From contig JAFVBH010000077.1 in NCBI GenBank assembly GCA_017480115.1, positions 1-64,000 on the forward strand: 64,000 nt of DNA, written 5' to 3'. Both the position numbers and the translations under genes were made by a program. Position 1 is the first letter of the stretch, and each line of letters opens with the position of its first letter. This DNA comes from Clostridia bacterium. Lineage in GTDB: Bacteria > Bacillota > Clostridia > Oscillospirales > Acutalibacteraceae. Positions 15,875 through 24,913 of the stretch are shown here, in pieces. The notes beneath the pieces were generated by a model. That model was not told the DNA's origin and ran no database searches. It worked only from the letters and a program-made list of their open reading frames with translations.

Positions 15875-17956
15875 ATGAAACGAACCGAGTATTGCGGGAA
15901 CATTGGCGAGCATCTGATCGGCACGTACCAGACCTGCTGCGGCTGGGTGCGCACAAAGCGCGACATGGGCGGCGTGATCTTTATCGATTTGGGCGACCGT
16001 GAGGGCGTTTTGCAGGTGGTGTTCAATGCCGCGATCATTGACGAATTGGGCTTTGCCGCCGCCGAGACCTTGCGCAATCAGACGGTCATTGCCGTTTCCG
16101 GCAGGATTTGCCTGCGCGACGCGGAGACGGTCAATCCGAAAATCAAAACCGGCACCATGGAGCTGCGCGCCGAAAGTCTTACGATTATTTCCCGCGCGGA
16201 TACGCTGCCTTATGATATGGACGAGGGCGTTCACGTGCGGGAGGATCTGCGCCTGAAATACCGTTTCCTCGATCTGCGCAGCCCGGAAATGATCCGCAAC
16301 CTTCGCTTCCGCCATACGGTGCAGAAAGCGGCGGAGGAATATTTGGACAACGACGGCTTTATCTGTGTGGAAACGCCGATGCTGACCAAATCCACCCCCG
16401 AGGGCGCGCGGGACTATCTCGTCCCCAGCCGCGTGCATCCCGGTTGCTTTTACGCGCTGCCCCAGTCCCCGCAGATCTTTAAGCAACTTTTGATGGTGGG
16501 CGGGATCGATAAATATTATCAGGTCGCCCGCTGTTTTCGCGACGAGGATCTGCGCGCCGACCGCCAGCCGGAATTTACGCAGGTGGATATGGAAATGTCC
16601 TTCGTTGATCAGGAGGACGTTCTCGTCCATCTTGAAAAGCTTTTCAAATATATTATGAAAAAGGTTAAGGGGATCGACATCACGGAGAGCTTCCCCCGCA
16701 TGACGTGGACGACCGCCATGGACGTTTACGGCTCCGATAAGCCGGATATTCGTTTCGGGTATCCCATCGTGGAGCTGACCGAGACTGTGCGCGGCTGCAC
16801 CTTCAGCGTGTTTAAGAGCGTGCTGGACAGAGGCGGCGTGGTGCGCGCCATCAACGTAAAAGGCAAGGCGGATTTCACCCGTTCCCAAATCGAGGAGCTG
16901 ACCGCCAAGGCGCTGAAGCTGGGCGCCAAGGGCATGGCTTGGATCGCTTATAAGCCCGACGGCGAGATTTACTCGATCCTGACAAAGTATTTTACCGAAG
17001 AACAGATGCAGGCAATCCTTGATAAAACGGACGCCGCGCCCGGCGACTTTATTCTGTTCAGCGCCGATAAGCTTGCCACGGTGCGCCGCGTGCTGGGCGG
17101 CTTGCGGCTGGAATTGGGCGATATGATGGGCTTGCGGGACAAGAATGACTATCGATTCCTGATCGTTACCGATTTTCCCCAGTTCGAGTGGTCGGAGGAG
17201 GAAAAACGCTACGTGTCCACCCATCACCCGTTCACCATGCCCTATCCCGAGGACGTACAGTATCTGATGACAGACCCCGCCCGGGTACGCGCGCAGGCGT
17301 ACGACGTGGTGCTGAACGGCATAGAGCTTGGCTCCGGTTCCGTCAGAATCCACGATCATGATATTCAGGAAAAAATGTTTGAAGCGCTGGGCTTTACGGA
17401 GGAACAAATCAACGACCGTTTCGGATTTATGGTCAATGCGTTCCGTTACGGCACGCCGCCCCACGCGGGCTTTGCGTTCGGGCTCGATCGCCTTGTGATG
17501 CTGCTGGTGGGCGCGGATTCTCTGCGGGACGTGATCGCGTTTCCGAAAAATAAGGACGCGTCCTGTCCGCTGACGAACGCGCCCGATCATGTCGATCCTG
17601 CGCAGCTCGCCGTTTTGGGGCTGGACAAAGCGTTTGCGCAGACGCAAGCAGACGCTGCGGCGGGGAAGAAGAAAGCCGTGGATATTGACGTGGACAATAT
17701 CGCCAGGCTGGCGCGGCTGTCCTTTACGCAGCGTGAAAAAGAATCGCTTGTCGGCGATATGGCGGCGATCATCGGCTTTGCGGATACGATTGCGGCGGTC
17801 GATACCGAGGGCGTGGCGGCAAAGGCGCACATTCAGCCGCTGCAAAACGTGTTCCGCGCGGATGAGGCGGAAAGCCTGTTCACGCGCGACGAATTGTTAA
17901 AGGCGGCGCCGACGACAGCCGACGGCTATGTGACCGTACCCAGAGTGGTAGAATAA
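15875..17956 (+). CDS. aspS: Aspartyl-tRNA synthetase fused to GatC
   Basis: The protein has 693 residues. Residues 1 to about 590 are a complete bacterial-type AspRS: anticodon-binding OB domain, class II motif 2 RCFRDEDLRADRQPEFTQVD, the GAD insertion, and motif 3 FAFGLDRL. After an Ala/Lys linker (about 590-601), residues 602-693 are a full-length GatC with the VDNIARLARLSFTQRE start and a conserved C-terminus. GatC stabilises GatA-GatB, the amidotransferase that converts Asp-tRNA(Asn) and Glu-tRNA(Gln). gatA and gatB follow directly and no separate gatC is present. The residue at the RRRD[H/L]G discrimination position is Met, so tRNA specificity is not settled by sequence; the context favours a non-discriminating enzyme. 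Confidence 0.93.
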   Translation: MKRTEYCGNIGEHLIGTYQTCCGWVRTKRDMGGVIFIDLGDREGVLQVVFNAAIIDELGFAAAETLRNQTVIAVSGRICLRDAETVNPKIKTGTMELRAESLTIISRADTLPYDMDEGVHVREDLRLKYRFLDLRSPEMIRNLRFRHTVQKAAEEYLDNDGFICVETPMLTKSTPEGARDYLVPSRVHPGCFYALPQSPQIFKQLLMVGGIDKYYQVARCFRDEDLRADRQPEFTQVDMEMSFVDQEDVLVHLEKLFKYIMKKVKGIDITESFPRMTWTTAMDVYGSDKPDIRFGYPIVELTETVRGCTFSVFKSVLDRGGVVRAINVKGKADFTRSQIEELTAKALKLGAKGMAWIAYKPDGEIYSILTKYFTEEQMQAILDKTDAAPGDFILFSADKLATVRRVLGGLRLELGDMMGLRDKNDYRFLIVTDFPQFEWSEEEKRYVSTHHPFTMPYPEDVQYLMTDPARVRAQAYDVVLNGIELGSGSVRIHDHDIQEKMFEALGFTEEQINDRFGFMVNAFRYGTPPHAGFAFGLDRLVMLLVGADSLRDVIAFPKNKDASCPLTNAPDHVDPAQLAVLGLDKAFAQTQADAAAGKKKAVDIDVDNIARLARLSFTQREKESLVGDMAAIIGFADTIAAVDTEGVAAKAHIQPLQNVFRADEAESLFTRDELLKAAPTTADGYVTVPRVVE

Positions 17957-17969
17957 GGAGGCGGACGAA

Positions 17970-19415
17970 ATGAGTGAGCTTGTAAACCGTACGTTAAAAG
18001 ACCATATTGCGTCGCTGTCCGCCGGGGAGTACTCCTCCGGGGAGCTGACGGAAGCGTACCTTGCGCATATCGAAGCGAAGGAGCCCGACGTCGGCGCGTA
18101 TATCAGCGTTTTGCCTGATACCGCCCTTGCAATGGCGGCGGCTGCCGATCAAAAACGCGCAGCAGGGGAGCCTCTGCCGCCCCTTGCGGGCGTTCCCGCC
18201 GGGATCAAGGATAATATCTGCACCAAGGGGATCAGAACTACCTGCGCGTCTAAAATGCTGGGAACCTACGTTCCGCCCTACAACGCCCATGTCGTTGAGC
18301 GGCTGGAGGCGAACGGCTACGTGCTGCTGGGCAAGCTGAATATGGATGAATTTGCCATGGGCTCCACGACGGAGAACTCGGCGTTTCAGGTTACGCACAA
18401 CCCCGTGTCGCTCGACCGTGTACCCGGCGGCAGCTCCGGCGGTTCTGCGGCGGCAGTCGCGGCGCGGGAAGCGCCCTATACTTTGGGCTCCGACACCGGC
18501 GGTTCGATTCGGCAGCCTGCGGCGTTCTGCGGTGTGGTGGGCATGAAGCCTACCTACGGCACGGTTTCCCGCTACGGGCTGGTGGCGTTTGCGTCCTCGC
18601 TGGACCAGATCGGACCGATCACCCAAACGGTGGAGGATAACGCCATCGTATTGAACGCGATCTCCGGGCACGATAAACGGGACGCCACATCTCTTGTTTG
18701 GGAAAAGACCGATTTGACCGCCGACATCGGCAAGGGTGTGCGGGGCTTGAAAATCGGCATGCCCAAGGAGTTTTTCACCGAAGGGATCTCCGGGGACGTC
18801 AAGACTGCCGTAGAAAACGCGGCAAAAATATACGAGAAACTGGGCGCGGAAATCATCGAGGTCTCCATGCCCTCAATCCCCCACGCGCTGGCGGCGTACT
18901 ATATTATCTCCAGCGCCGAAGCGTCCTCCAACCTTGCCCGGTTTGACGGCGTGCGTTACGGCTACCGCGCCGAAAATTTTGCCGATATTACCGACCTGTA
19001 TCTGAAGTCTCGTTCCGAGGGCTTCGGCAAAGAGGTCAAGCGCCGTATCATGCTGGGCACGTTCGCGCTGTCCTCCGGCTATTACGACGCGTATTATAAA
19101 AAGGCACAGCAGGTCAGAAGCCTTGTCGCCGACGATTTTGACAAAGCGTTCGCCGCCTGCGACTGTCTGCTTTCGCCCGTCGCGCCCACCACGGCGTATA
19201 AGCTCGGCGAAAAAAGCGCCGATCCGCTGGAAATGTACATGGGCGACGCCTACAGCGTACCGGTGAATATCGCGGGTGTGCCCGCGCTGTCGATGCCCTG
19301 CGGCGTCGCGCCCGACGGCTTGCCCGTGGGCATGCAGCTGATCGGGAAAGCGTTTTCCGAGCCGCTGCTGTACCGCGTCGGCGCGGCGTTTGAGCAAACG
19401 AGGAAAGGGGTGTGA
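17970..19415 (+). CDS. gatA: Asp-tRNA(Asn)/Glu-tRNA(Gln) amidotransferase subunit A
   Basis: The protein has 481 residues with the amidase signature: the catalytic Lys in AGIKDNICTKG and the serines in GGSSGGSAAAVAAR, followed by SDTGGSIRQPAAFCG. GatA releases ammonia from glutamine and passes it to GatB. The start follows AAGGAGG and lies 13 bases after the AspRS-GatC fusion. It overlaps the region of gatB initiation signals by only a few bases. Confidence 0.96.
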   Translation: MSELVNRTLKDHIASLSAGEYSSGELTEAYLAHIEAKEPDVGAYISVLPDTALAMAAAADQKRAAGEPLPPLAGVPAGIKDNICTKGIRTTCASKMLGTYVPPYNAHVVERLEANGYVLLGKLNMDEFAMGSTTENSAFQVTHNPVSLDRVPGGSSGGSAAAVAAREAPYTLGSDTGGSIRQPAAFCGVVGMKPTYGTVSRYGLVAFASSLDQIGPITQTVEDNAIVLNAISGHDKRDATSLVWEKTDLTADIGKGVRGLKIGMPKEFFTEGISGDVKTAVENAAKIYEKLGAEIIEVSMPSIPHALAAYYIISSAEASSNLARFDGVRYGYRAENFADITDLYLKSRSEGFGKEVKRRIMLGTFALSSGYYDAYYKKAQQVRSLVADDFDKAFAACDCLLSPVAPTTAYKLGEKSADPLEMYMGDAYSVPVNIAGVPALSMPCGVAPDGLPVGMQLIGKAFSEPLLYRVGAAFEQTRKGV

Positions 19416-19420
19416 GCGCA

Positions 19421-20854
19421 ATGAATATGATCAAGGATTACGAAATGGTCATCGGTCTGGAGGTTCACATGGAGCTTGCCACCGAGACGAAGATTTTCTG
19501 TTCCTGCCCGACAACCTTCGGCGCAGCGCCGAATACGCATGTTTGCCCTGTGTGCATGGGGCTGCCGGGCACGCTGCCCGTCCTCAACGGTAAGGTTGTG
19601 GAGTACGCCATAAAGGCGGGGCTTGCCACCAATTGTAAAATCGCGAATTTTTCAAAAGAGGACAGAAAGAATTATTTCTATCCTGACCTGCCGAAGGCGT
19701 ATCAGATCTCGCAGTACGATCTGCCCCTGTGCGAACACGGCTGGGTGGATATTGAAACCGGTGACGGCGCGAAACGTATCGGCATCACCCGCATTCATAT
19801 CGAGGAGGATGCGGGCAAGCTGGTGCATGACGACGAGCATGGCACGATGATTGACTGCAACCGCTGCGGCGTGCCGCTGATCGAGATCGTCTCCGAGCCG
19901 GATATGCGCTCCGCCGAGGAAGCGGAGGCGTATCTGCGCAAGCTGCGCGCGACCATACTGTATACCGGCGTTTCCGACTGTAAGATGAACGAGGGTTCCA
20001 TGCGTTGCGACGTGAATCTTTCGATCCGAAAAAAAGGCGCGAAGGAATTCGGCACCCGCACCGAAATGAAGAATATCAACTCCTTTAAATTCGTCGTCAA
20101 GGCGATTGAATATGAATATAAACGGCAGGTGGAGGCGGTCGAAAAGGGCGAGACCATCGTGCAGGAGACCCGCCGTTTCGATCCCGATTCCGGTAAGACC
20201 TTTACCATGCGTACAAAGGAGGACGCCAACGACTACCGTTATTTCCCCGACCCCGATCTGCCGCCGATTGTGACCGCAGATGAAACGATTGCCGCCTACG
20301 GCAGAGATATACCGGAACTGCCCGATGTGCGTAAGGCGCGGTATATTAAGGAATACGGGCTTTCTGCGCATGACGGCGAGCAGATCACCGCCGACCGCGC
20401 CATGGCGGACTGGTTCGAGACCGTCGCCGGAAGAACGAAATTCCCAAAACTTGCGGCGAATATGCTGCTCAGTGAGCTGCTGCGGCTGACGGACAGCGAG
20501 GAATTTGTCTGCCCGATCTCTGCGGAAAAGATGGCGGCGCTCTGCGATTTGAACGGTCGCGACGTGATCAACAGCTCCACTGCGAAGAAATTGCTCGTCA
20601 GGCTTTGGAACGATGACGTCGATCCTGCGGCGGTTGTTGAAGCGGAACAGCTTGCGCAGATCAATGATGCGGCTTTGCTCGAAAGCGAGATCAGAAACGC
20701 CGTCGCTGCCAATCCAAAGAGCGTTGCGGACTATAAAAAGGGCAAAAAAGCCGCGGCAAAAGCGATCGTGGGACAGGTGATGAAGGTCACCGGCGGTAGA
20801 GCCAATCCTGTCAAGCTGGGCGAACTGACCGAAAAGATTTTAGCGGAAGAATAA
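19421..20854 (+). CDS. gatB: Asp-tRNA(Asn)/Glu-tRNA(Gln) amidotransferase subunit B
   Basis: The protein has 477 residues and starts with EMVIGLEVHMELAT. It has the zinc ribbon cysteines (FCSCP and VCPVCMG), the kinase-like cradle motif RIHIEEDAGKL, and the C-terminal YqeY-like helical tail that binds tRNA. It phosphorylates the mischarged aminoacyl group and amidates it. The ATG at 19421 was chosen for its 10-base spacing from GGAAAGGGG; a GTG at 19412 overlaps gatA but is too close to that site. Confidence 0.96.
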   Translation: MNMIKDYEMVIGLEVHMELATETKIFCSCPTTFGAAPNTHVCPVCMGLPGTLPVLNGKVVEYAIKAGLATNCKIANFSKEDRKNYFYPDLPKAYQISQYDLPLCEHGWVDIETGDGAKRIGITRIHIEEDAGKLVHDDEHGTMIDCNRCGVPLIEIVSEPDMRSAEEAEAYLRKLRATILYTGVSDCKMNEGSMRCDVNLSIRKKGAKEFGTRTEMKNINSFKFVVKAIEYEYKRQVEAVEKGETIVQETRRFDPDSGKTFTMRTKEDANDYRYFPDPDLPPIVTADETIAAYGRDIPELPDVRKARYIKEYGLSAHDGEQITADRAMADWFETVAGRTKFPKLAANMLLSELLRLTDSEEFVCPISAEKMAALCDLNGRDVINSSTAKKLLVRLWNDDVDPAAVVEAEQLAQINDAALLESEIRNAVAANPKSVADYKKGKKAAAKAIVGQVMKVTGGRANPVKLGELTEKILAEE

Positions 20855-20861
20855 TTTGGTT

Positions 20862-21007
20862 TAAGAAAGCGGCTTCGCCGCACGCCTTCGGCGGCGAAGC
20901 TATAAGCTTTCGATTACGCCATCGCCGCTGCCCGAAGGGCAGATTCGGCGGGCGTTTAATTTTTTTGCTTTTCCGGGAAACGGAGAAGTTTCCCGGAAAA
21001 GCAAAAA
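20862..21007 (-). repeat. Dispersed repeat, copy 2 (inverted relative to copy 1)
   Basis: The core at 20862-20955 is the reverse complement of copy 1's core with 3 differences in 94. It is followed by a hairpin of the same geometry: a 20-bp stem (20962-20981 with 20988-21007) and a 6-base loop. Relative to copy 1 the stem differs at six pairs and every change is compensated on the other arm. It begins 7 bases after gatB. The rest of the gap to 21171 holds a weak promoter-like TATACT at 21095-21100. Confidence 0.85.
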
Positions 21008-21171
21008 GTGCTGTCAAAACAGTCCTTTTTTGACCGTTCAGACGAAAAAACATGCCGTTCAGACAAAAACAGTGCAAAATTGCGGGAAATATGTTATACT
21101 CAGATCAAATCTTTTGCCGGTTCTGTTTTTTTTGAATACCGATGCAAAAGTGTAAACTCAGGAGGTCTTTA

Positions 21172-22695
21172 ATGATGAAAAGAAAGCAGATCGGGATCGT
21201 GCTTGCTGTGCTGATACTGATACTTCTGTTGCCGATGCAGGTATTTGCCACGGACGAAAGCGGTAAATGCGGCGAGAACGCGAATTGGACGCTGGCGGCG
21301 GACGGGACGTTGACGATCAGCGGCACCGGCGATATGGAAGATTATAACTTTGACGCGCCTGCCCCGTGGAGCGATAGGGAGATTTCCGCTGTTGTTGTTG
21401 CGGACGGCATTACCGGCGTTGGCGCCTATGCGTTTTATCAGCAGAAAAGTATTGTCAGTGTTCAACTGGCGGACACGGTGACACGGCTCGGCGTTTCGGC
21501 GTTTGCGGAATGTGAGGGACTTGTGCGGGCAAATATCCCGACGGGTGTGACAGTGCTGGAGACAAACGTCTTTAATCGTTGCTTTTTGCTGGAATCCGTC
21601 GAAATTCCCGACGGCGTTATAAGCATTGGCGATGGAGCGTTTCAATATTGTGAAAAACTGATGTCGCTTCATATTCCCGACAGTGTGGAGAATGTCGGCA
21701 TGTCCGCATTCACCGGTACGGGTTATACATACAATGAACGCAATTGGACAGACGGTTCCCTTTACTGCGACGGGGTGTTGCTGTATGTGCGCGGTATGCC
21801 GGCGACGAGCGACGGCACGCCTTTTGCGCGGTCCTATACCGTCAAAGACGGTACCCGCGTGATTGCCGCAAATGCTTTTTCCGGCTGTGCGGATTTTAAG
21901 ACGGTTCATTTTCCTGTTTCTTTAATCAGTATCGGTAAAAATGCATTTATGGACTGCAGCGATTTGACGGAAATTTCCCTTCCTGACAGTGTACGCTTGC
22001 TGGACAACTTTGCCTTTTTTGAATGCGGTAAGCTGGAGCGCGTTACATTATCACGTTCCTTGAAAAAGCTGGGTGCGTCGTTATTCGATCAGTGTTTTGC
22101 TCTTGAATCGGTGAACATTCCCGCCGGTGTTACTGAGATCGGAGACTATGCGTTCCGACACTGTCGGGCGCTGACAGCGATTACGATCCCCGACAGTGTC
22201 GAGCGTATCGGCGTCGAGGCGTTTGAGGATACCGGTCTTACAAAACTGATTGTGCCCGAGACGGTGAAAGAGATCGGCGCGTATGCTGTCGGTATGCGGC
22301 AGGTCGATTATCGAGAGGAACCGGACGAATACGGCTTATGGTTTGAATATGTGCCTATCGACGGTTTTACTCTCGCCTGTGTTAAGAACTCCGCCGCGTA
22401 CGAATATGCGGAAAAGAACGGGATCACCGTGGAGCTGATCGAAGGCGCCAAGACGGGCGGGTTTATCCTCGGTACCGCATACGCGCTGGGCGATCTGAAC
22501 GGCGACGGCAGGGTAAACTCCGTTGACGCGAGACTTGCCCTGCGTGCTGCCGCGCGGCTGGATACGCTGTCCGATTTCCAGAAAACAGTCGGTGATGTCA
22601 ACGGCGACGGTACAGTCAATTCCAAAGACGCGCGGCTTCTGCTCCGCGCTGCGGCGCATCTGGAAGCGCTGCCGGAGAAGTTCTTTACCGCCTGA
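21172..22695 (+). CDS. Secreted BspA-type leucine-rich repeat protein with C-terminal dockerin
   Basis: The protein has 507 residues. It has a signal peptide (MMKRK, a hydrophobic run, cleavage near VFA-TDE) and a GTLTISGTGDMEDY opening typical of BspA-like proteins. About eight LRR_5 units follow (AFxxCxxLxxVxIPxxVxxIGxxAF). The C-terminal dockerin has two Ca-binding loops (DLNGDGRVNSVD and DVNGDGTVNSKD), each followed by a DAR..LRAAA helix. Such repeats usually mediate surface binding, and the dockerin should attach it to a cohesin-bearing scaffold. No LPXTG-like signal is present. The ATG at 21172 follows AGGAGG by 7 bases. Confidence 0.9.
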   Translation: MMKRKQIGIVLAVLILILLLPMQVFATDESGKCGENANWTLAADGTLTISGTGDMEDYNFDAPAPWSDREISAVVVADGITGVGAYAFYQQKSIVSVQLADTVTRLGVSAFAECEGLVRANIPTGVTVLETNVFNRCFLLESVEIPDGVISIGDGAFQYCEKLMSLHIPDSVENVGMSAFTGTGYTYNERNWTDGSLYCDGVLLYVRGMPATSDGTPFARSYTVKDGTRVIAANAFSGCADFKTVHFPVSLISIGKNAFMDCSDLTEISLPDSVRLLDNFAFFECGKLERVTLSRSLKKLGASLFDQCFALESVNIPAGVTEIGDYAFRHCRALTAITIPDSVERIGVEAFEDTGLTKLIVPETVKEIGAYAVGMRQVDYREEPDEYGLWFEYVPIDGFTLACVKNSAAYEYAEKNGITVELIEGAKTGGFILGTAYALGDLNGDGRVNSVDARLALRAAARLDTLSDFQKTVGDVNGDGTVNSKDARLLLRAAAHLEALPEKFFTA

Positions 22696-22735
22696 GAAAA
22701 GCAGGCGCGGACCGGCGTCATGCATGTAAATTCGG

Positions 22736-22750
22736 GCGCAATGGTTGCGC
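22736..22750 (+). other. Small hairpin in the 3' untranslated region of the LRR gene
   Basis: GCGCAA and TTGCGC pair around TGG. There is no T-run after it. Confidence 0.35.
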
Positions 22751-22792
22751 TTTCAAAGGAACAAGGGGATTTGAAAAAAGATTTGCGTCATT

Positions 22793-22840
22793 TTGTCGGC
22801 GGCAGCGGTGGGGGATCGCTACCGCCGACAAGCCGTTTTT
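22793..22840 (+). terminator. Terminator of the LRR-dockerin gene
   Basis: TTGTCGGCGG (22793-22802) pairs perfectly with CCGCCGACAA (22822-22831), with an inner AGCG/CGCT pairing. TTTTTT follows at 22835-22840. Confidence 0.8.
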
Positions 22841-22903
22841 TGCGTACGCTGAATATAAGTAAAAAATACATTTGTGCGCGGAGCATTTCTTGTGTTATAT
22901 AGA

Positions 22904-22942
22904 AAAAGCATTGACAAGCTGTGTTTCCTTGTCAATGCTTTT
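22904..22942 (-). terminator. Terminator of recA-recX-rimO
   Basis: AAAAGCATTGACAAG (22904-22918) pairs perfectly with CTTGTCAATGCTTTT (22928-22942). On the minus strand a T-rich stretch follows, 30 bases past the rimO stop. Confidence 0.8.
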
Positions 22943-22972
22943 ATGTTATATCGTTGATTTCTTTGCGGCAGG

Positions 22973-24298
22973 TTACAGAACCTCGCCCAGCAGGTCGCCG
23001 TCGATCTCGTCAAAGATATAAACGCTGACGATGTCGCCGTCGTCAAAGGTTTTACGGGTCGTGAATTTGACGTCCCGGTCGATCTCCGGCGCGTCGGCGG
23101 TGCTTCTGCCGATATAGCTGTCGGTATAGCTGTCGTAGCCCTCTACGATCACGTCCTGATAGGTGCCGATCTTGTCGGCGGAGGACATCTCCGTAATGAT
23201 CGCCTGTTGCTGGTTGATGATGTCGGCGCGATCTATCTTGGTCTGCTCGTCCAATTGATTGGGCAGGTTGCAGGCAAGCGTGCCCTCCTCCTGTGAGTAG
23301 GCGAAACAGCCCATACGGTCGAATTTTGCCTCCTTTACAAATTCCGACAGCGCGTTGAACTGCTCCTCCGTCTCGCCGGGGAACCCCGCGATCAGACTGG
23401 TCCTGATCGTAACGTCGGGCACCCAACGCCGAATCTTTTTTATAAATTCCAAATATTCCTTGCCGCTGCCCGGTCTGCCCATGGCTTTCAGCACGGTTTC
23501 GTCCGCATGCTGGAACGGGATATCCAAATAATGCAGCAGCTTCGGCTCCGTCGCCATCAGCTCTAAAAGCTCGTCGGTAATGCGCTCGGGATAGCAGTAC
23601 AGCAGCCGGATCCAGCGTATGCCGTCCAGCTTCGCCAGCTCCCGTATCAGCGCCGCCAGCTGCGGCTTGCCCGTCAGATCCTCGCCGTAACGCGCGGTAT
23701 CCTGCGCCACGAGAATCAGTTCTTTTACGCCCCCGGCGGCAAGCTTTTTTGCTTCATACAGTATATCGTCCTGCGGACGGCTGCGGTACGGACCGCGCAG
23801 CTTTGGGATAATGCAATAGCTGCAGCCGTTGGAGCAGCCCTCCGCGATCTTTAAATACGCCCAGTGGGAGGGTGTTGTCAGCATACGGTCGCCGGTCTCG
23901 GGCAGCAGGGTCTTGTTAGGGAAGACCTCCGCCTTTTCCTCGGTCTGTAACAGGGTATTAACGATCTGTACAATATCGCCGTTGGCGCCGATCCCGCAGA
24001 CAGCGTCCACCTCGGGAATCTCCTGCATCAGCTCCTCTTTATAGCGCTGCGCCAGACAGCCGGTGACAACGATCTTGCCCACCATGCCGTCCTCCTTCAT
24101 GGAGACCACGTCCAGGATATTTTCGATAGCTTCCTTTTTCGCCTCCTCGATAAATGCGCAGGTGTTGACGATCACAACGTCCGCGCCGTCAAGATCGTCG
24201 CCGATCTCAAAGCCCTCAAAGCCCAGCTTCGCGAGCATTCTTTCCCCGTCTACCTGATTTTTCGGGCAGCCGAGAGAGATAAAACCGATTTTACTCAT
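22973..24298 (-). CDS. rimO: Ribosomal protein S12 methylthiotransferase RimO
   Basis: The protein has 441 residues with an N-terminal UPF0004 domain (SLGCPKNQVDGERML and VNTCAFIEEAKKE cysteines), then a radical SAM domain with CSNGCSYCIIPKLRG (CxxxCxxC) and a C-terminal TRAM domain. The SLGCPKN start is the form typical of RimO rather than MiaB. It methylthiolates Asp in protein S12 using two Fe-S clusters. The ATG at 24298 overlaps the recX stop as ATGAGTAA; a much longer upstream in-frame extension would run through recX and is not used. Confidence 0.93.
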   Translation of the reverse strand: MSKIGFISLGCPKNQVDGERMLAKLGFEGFEIGDDLDGADVVIVNTCAFIEEAKKEAIENILDVVSMKEDGMVGKIVVTGCLAQRYKEELMQEIPEVDAVCGIGANGDIVQIVNTLLQTEEKAEVFPNKTLLPETGDRMLTTPSHWAYLKIAEGCSNGCSYCIIPKLRGPYRSRPQDDILYEAKKLAAGGVKELILVAQDTARYGEDLTGKPQLAALIRELAKLDGIRWIRLLYCYPERITDELLELMATEPKLLHYLDIPFQHADETVLKAMGRPGSGKEYLEFIKKIRRWVPDVTIRTSLIAGFPGETEEQFNALSEFVKEAKFDRMGCFAYSQEEGTLACNLPNQLDEQTKIDRADIINQQQAIITEMSSADKIGTYQDVIVEGYDSYTDSYIGRSTADAPEIDRDVKFTTRKTFDDGDIVSVYIFDEIDGDLLGEVL

Positions 24299-24911
24299 CT
24301 GTAAACACCTCGTCGGATACGACGTCGCTGAGCGCGCTGCGTATCTCACTGTATGTGTACCCCATGCGGGACAGGGCGGCGGCGGTGCGCCGGATCCCCG
24401 TATCGTCGCCGAGGCTGTGCCTGAATTTTGTCTCCAATAAATATTGAATTTCTTCCCGCGCGTCGAACGCCAAAAGCGCCGCCGCTGCCTGCGCGGCGTT
24501 TCTGTCAATGCCTTTTTTTTGCAGCTCCAGCCGAATGCGCTCGGGCGCGTAATGCCGCAACCTTAAGTAATCCTCCGCCAGCGTCTGCGCCAGTTCCTCG
24601 TCGTCGATCAGCCCCAGCTCCGTTGCCCGTTCGACTGCGTAATCGATGGCGTCCGCGCTGTATTTCGCCGCCAGCTTGCGGCGGGTATCCCGCTCGGAAT
24701 ACGCCCGTACGGAAAGAAATTTATACGCTGCGGCGCAGCATTTGCGCCGCTCATCCTCAGCGATGATTTCCTCAATGCGTTCCTGCGGGAGATCGTCCTC
24801 GTCGTAAATGCCCAGCGAGTACCAAAAGGCTGCGTCGGTCAGCAGCGCCAATTCCCCGTCCGCATAAACGGAGATTTTGCCGTGCTTGGTCTGTTCCGTG
24901 GTGATAATCAT
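24291..24911 (-). CDS. recX: Regulatory protein RecX
   Basis: The protein has 206 residues of tandem three-helix repeats with family segments YKFLSVRAYSERDTRRKL, then LIDDEELAQTLAEDYL and YAPERIRLELQKKGI. RecX binds RecA filaments and limits their activity. It begins 2 bases after recA, so the two are co-transcribed, and it overlaps rimO. Confidence 0.92.
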   Translation of the reverse strand: MIITTEQTKHGKISVYADGELALLTDAAFWYSLGIYDEDDLPQERIEEIIAEDERRKCCAAAYKFLSVRAYSERDTRRKLAAKYSADAIDYAVERATELGLIDDEELAQTLAEDYLRLRHYAPERIRLELQKKGIDRNAAQAAAALLAFDAREEIQYLLETKFRHSLGDDTGIRRTAAALSRMGYTYSEIRSALSDVVSDEVFTDE

Positions 24912-24913
24912 AC

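Noticed and set aside
15845..17845. Long minus-strand frame opposite aspS-gatC
   Set aside because: Antisense shadow of a gene with unmistakable class II synthetase motifs; composition rich in His/Arg with no domain.
22973..24508. Longer start for rimO at 24508
   Set aside because: The extra 70 residues lie antisense-free within recX in another frame and show no RimO homology; the MSKIGFISLGCPKN start is canonical.
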